Origin: Armatimonadota bacterium
Lineage (GTDB): Bacteria; Armatimonadota; UBA5829
Reading direction: 5' to 3'
Assembly (NCBI GenBank): GCA_023398345.1
Contig: JAEWSK010000031.1
Span: forward strand, 1 to 6,598
DNA: 6,598 nucleotides
The notes under the pieces were generated by a model. The model was not told the DNA's origin. It saw only the letters and a program-made list of their open reading frames with translations, and ran no database searches. The position numbers were made by a program, and so were the translations under genes. Positions 5,710-6,598 of this stretch are shown in pieces (position 1 is the stretch's first letter; every line of letters begins with the position of its first letter).

Positions 5710-5745
5710 TTGAAAAGATTTTTTGCCCTTGTGATACAATATAAT
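5710..5745 (+). promoter_or_regulatory. Promoter for the XRE-cupin / acyl-CoA synthetase unit
   Basis: Two overlapping -10 candidates are seen: TATAAT (5740-5745), a perfect hexamer, and TACAAT (5735-5740) preceded by TGA, an extended -10 pattern. TTGAAA (5710-5715) lies 19 nt before TACAAT and could act as a loose -35. The leader to the GTG start is short (about 25-30 nt). No inverted-repeat operator is obvious around it. Confidence 0.55.
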
Positions 5746-5775
5746 AGACGGAAATGCTGAGTTGGAGGACGTCGA

Positions 5776-6333
5776 GTGACTGAACAGATTCGTGAAATTG
5801 CAGAGCGCATTAAAGAGCTTCGGGAAATCAGCGGGGTGACGGTCGAGTCGCTCGCAGAGCAGTTGGGCATTAGCGCGGATACTTACAGGCAGTATGAGAG
5901 CGGCGCAAGCGACATACCAGTCAGCATTCTTTATGAGATCGCAGGAAAATTCAAAGTCGAGCTCACCGAAATTTTGACAGGTGACAGGCCGCGACTGCAT
6001 ACATATTCGCTAGTTCGCAAAGGCTCAGGCTCAGCGGCACAGCGCACTCCGCACTATGACTATCAGAGCCTCGCACCAAATTTCGTACATAAGCGAATGG
6101 AGCCGATGCTGGTCAAAGTGGAGCCAAAACCGGGTGACGAGAGCCGAAGCACGAACACACACCCCGGACAGGAGTTCGATTACGTAATAAGTGGAACACT
6201 CGCGGTCACAATTGATAACCATGAACTGATACTCAACGAAGGAGATGCCCTCTACTTCGACTCAAACCACCCACATTCAATGAGGGCGCTTAACGATCAG
6301 CCGGCTCAGTTTCTGGCTATCATACTCCAATAA
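5776..6333 (+). CDS. XRE-family HTH regulator with C-terminal cupin sensor domain
   Basis: A 185-residue cytoplasmic transcription factor. Residues ~8-66 form an HTH-XRE domain: RIKELREISGVTVESLAEQLG, then the recognition-helix region ISADTYRQYESG. Residues ~108-183 form a cupin: THPGQEFDYVISGTLAV and LNEGDALYFDSNHPHSMRAL. His129, Glu133 and His167 sit where cupin metal ligands usually lie; the second His of the classic HxH is Asn127. In this family the cupin binds a small ligand and changes DNA binding. The GTG start has GGAGGA (5764-5769) 6 nt upstream, and the sequence starts directly with the HTH. The next gene begins 15 nt after the stop, in the same reading frame, so the two are almost certainly co-transcribed. 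A local regulator of acid or acyl-CoA activation is the natural reading, perhaps autoregulated through the promoter just upstream. Confidence 0.93.
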   Translation: MTEQIREIAERIKELREISGVTVESLAEQLGISADTYRQYESGASDIPVSILYEIAGKFKVELTEILTGDRPRLHTYSLVRKGSGSAAQRTPHYDYQSLAPNFVHKRMEPMLVKVEPKPGDESRSTNTHPGQEFDYVISGTLAVTIDNHELILNEGDALYFDSNHPHSMRALNDQPAQFLAIILQ

Positions 6334-6348
6334 GGCAGGTTGCGGACA

Positions 6349-6598
6349 TTGCTGGATAGATTCGTTTCGAAAACTGATTTTAATTCATACGAAGATTTCA
6401 AAGCTAATTTCAAAATACACATACCCGAAAACTTCAACTTCGGCTATGACGTAGTCGATGAGTATGCGCGGACAAAGCCCGAAAAGCGGGCACTGGTCTG
6501 GTGCAACGATAAAGGCGATAGCAGGACATTTACTTTTAAAGAGATAAGCGACTATTCCAATCGCATCGCAAACTTCCTTACACACATCGGCGTCGGCA
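6349..6598 (+). CDS. AMP-forming acyl-CoA synthetase, N-terminal fragment cut by window edge
   Basis: Only the first 83 codons are present. The frame reads (M)LDRFVSKTDFNSYEDF, then IPENFNFGYDVVDEYARTKPEKRALVWCND, then RTFTFKEISDYSNRIANFL. This is the N-terminal pattern of acetyl/propionyl/medium-chain acyl-CoA synthetases of the ANL superfamily, which activate carboxylic acids to acyl-CoA through an acyl-adenylate. The P-loop, A5 and C-terminal lysine motifs lie outside the window, so chain length and activity cannot be judged. The start is TTG at 6349, 9 nt after AGG (6337-6339). A second TTG at 6340 overlaps that site, the regulator's TAA (6331-6333) closes the frame just upstream, and no in-frame ATG occurs early. 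It is co-transcribed with the XRE-cupin regulator. Confidence 0.88.
   Translation, partial: MLDRFVSKTDFNSYEDFKANFKIHIPENFNFGYDVVDEYARTKPEKRALVWCNDKGDSRTFTFKEISDYSNRIANFLTHIGVG

Noticed and set aside
5604..6000. Minus-strand frames of 88 and 106 residues between the methyltransferase and the XRE gene
   Set aside because: They run across a promoter and the HTH coding region on the other strand and have no supporting motifs.
1..6598. CRISPR array, insertion sequence, tRNA or rRNA
   Set aside because: No regularly spaced direct repeats, transposase motifs with terminal inverted repeats, cloverleaf sequence or rRNA-like conserved blocks were seen.

Overview
The window is about 50% GC and carries six protein genes: the start of a secreted hydrolase (runs off the left edge), lysC, a small exported protein, a SAM-dependent methyltransferase, an XRE-cupin regulator and the start of an acyl-CoA synthetase (runs off the right edge). 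Shine-Dalgarno sites are strong, and GTG and TTG starts are used. A fibronectin/esterase/OB-like secreted protein with a WGRV-type C-terminal module, a probable exported beta-rich protein and an aspartokinase with an internal second start would fit a diderm, environmental, Firmicutes-like deep branch such as Armatimonadota. This is an inference from family resemblance recalled without a search, and the lineage is not proven.

Left part (1-3722, minus strand). The hydrolase reads leftward without a stop through the window edge, has a serine/aspartate/histidine triad, and sits behind its own sigma70-like promoter. Upstream of it, also on the minus strand, lysC has its own promoter and ends at a perfect 24-base palindromic terminator. 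lysC carries an internal AGGAGG plus ATG in frame at residue 248, which predicts a separate 160-residue regulatory beta subunit.

Middle (3737-4910, plus strand). Diverging from lysC is a 228-residue exported protein of unknown role. It is followed by a 415-base non-coding stretch that is the most interesting part of the window. It holds a near-consensus promoter, an RNA of about 230 nt that can fold into a three-way junction, an intrinsic terminator with a seven-T tract, a second hairpin with two competing 3' arms, and the methyltransferase ribosome-binding site. One side of a junction stem can also pair, over six G-C pairs, with the terminator's 5' arm. This looks like either a riboswitch or attenuator leader for the methyltransferase, or an independent structured RNA.

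Right part (4911-6598, plus strand). The methyltransferase is followed by a new promoter and a two-gene unit: an HTH-XRE/cupin regulator and an AMP-forming acyl-CoA synthetase 15 bases after its stop codon. This pairing suggests that the regulator senses a small acid or acyl-CoA and controls acid activation.
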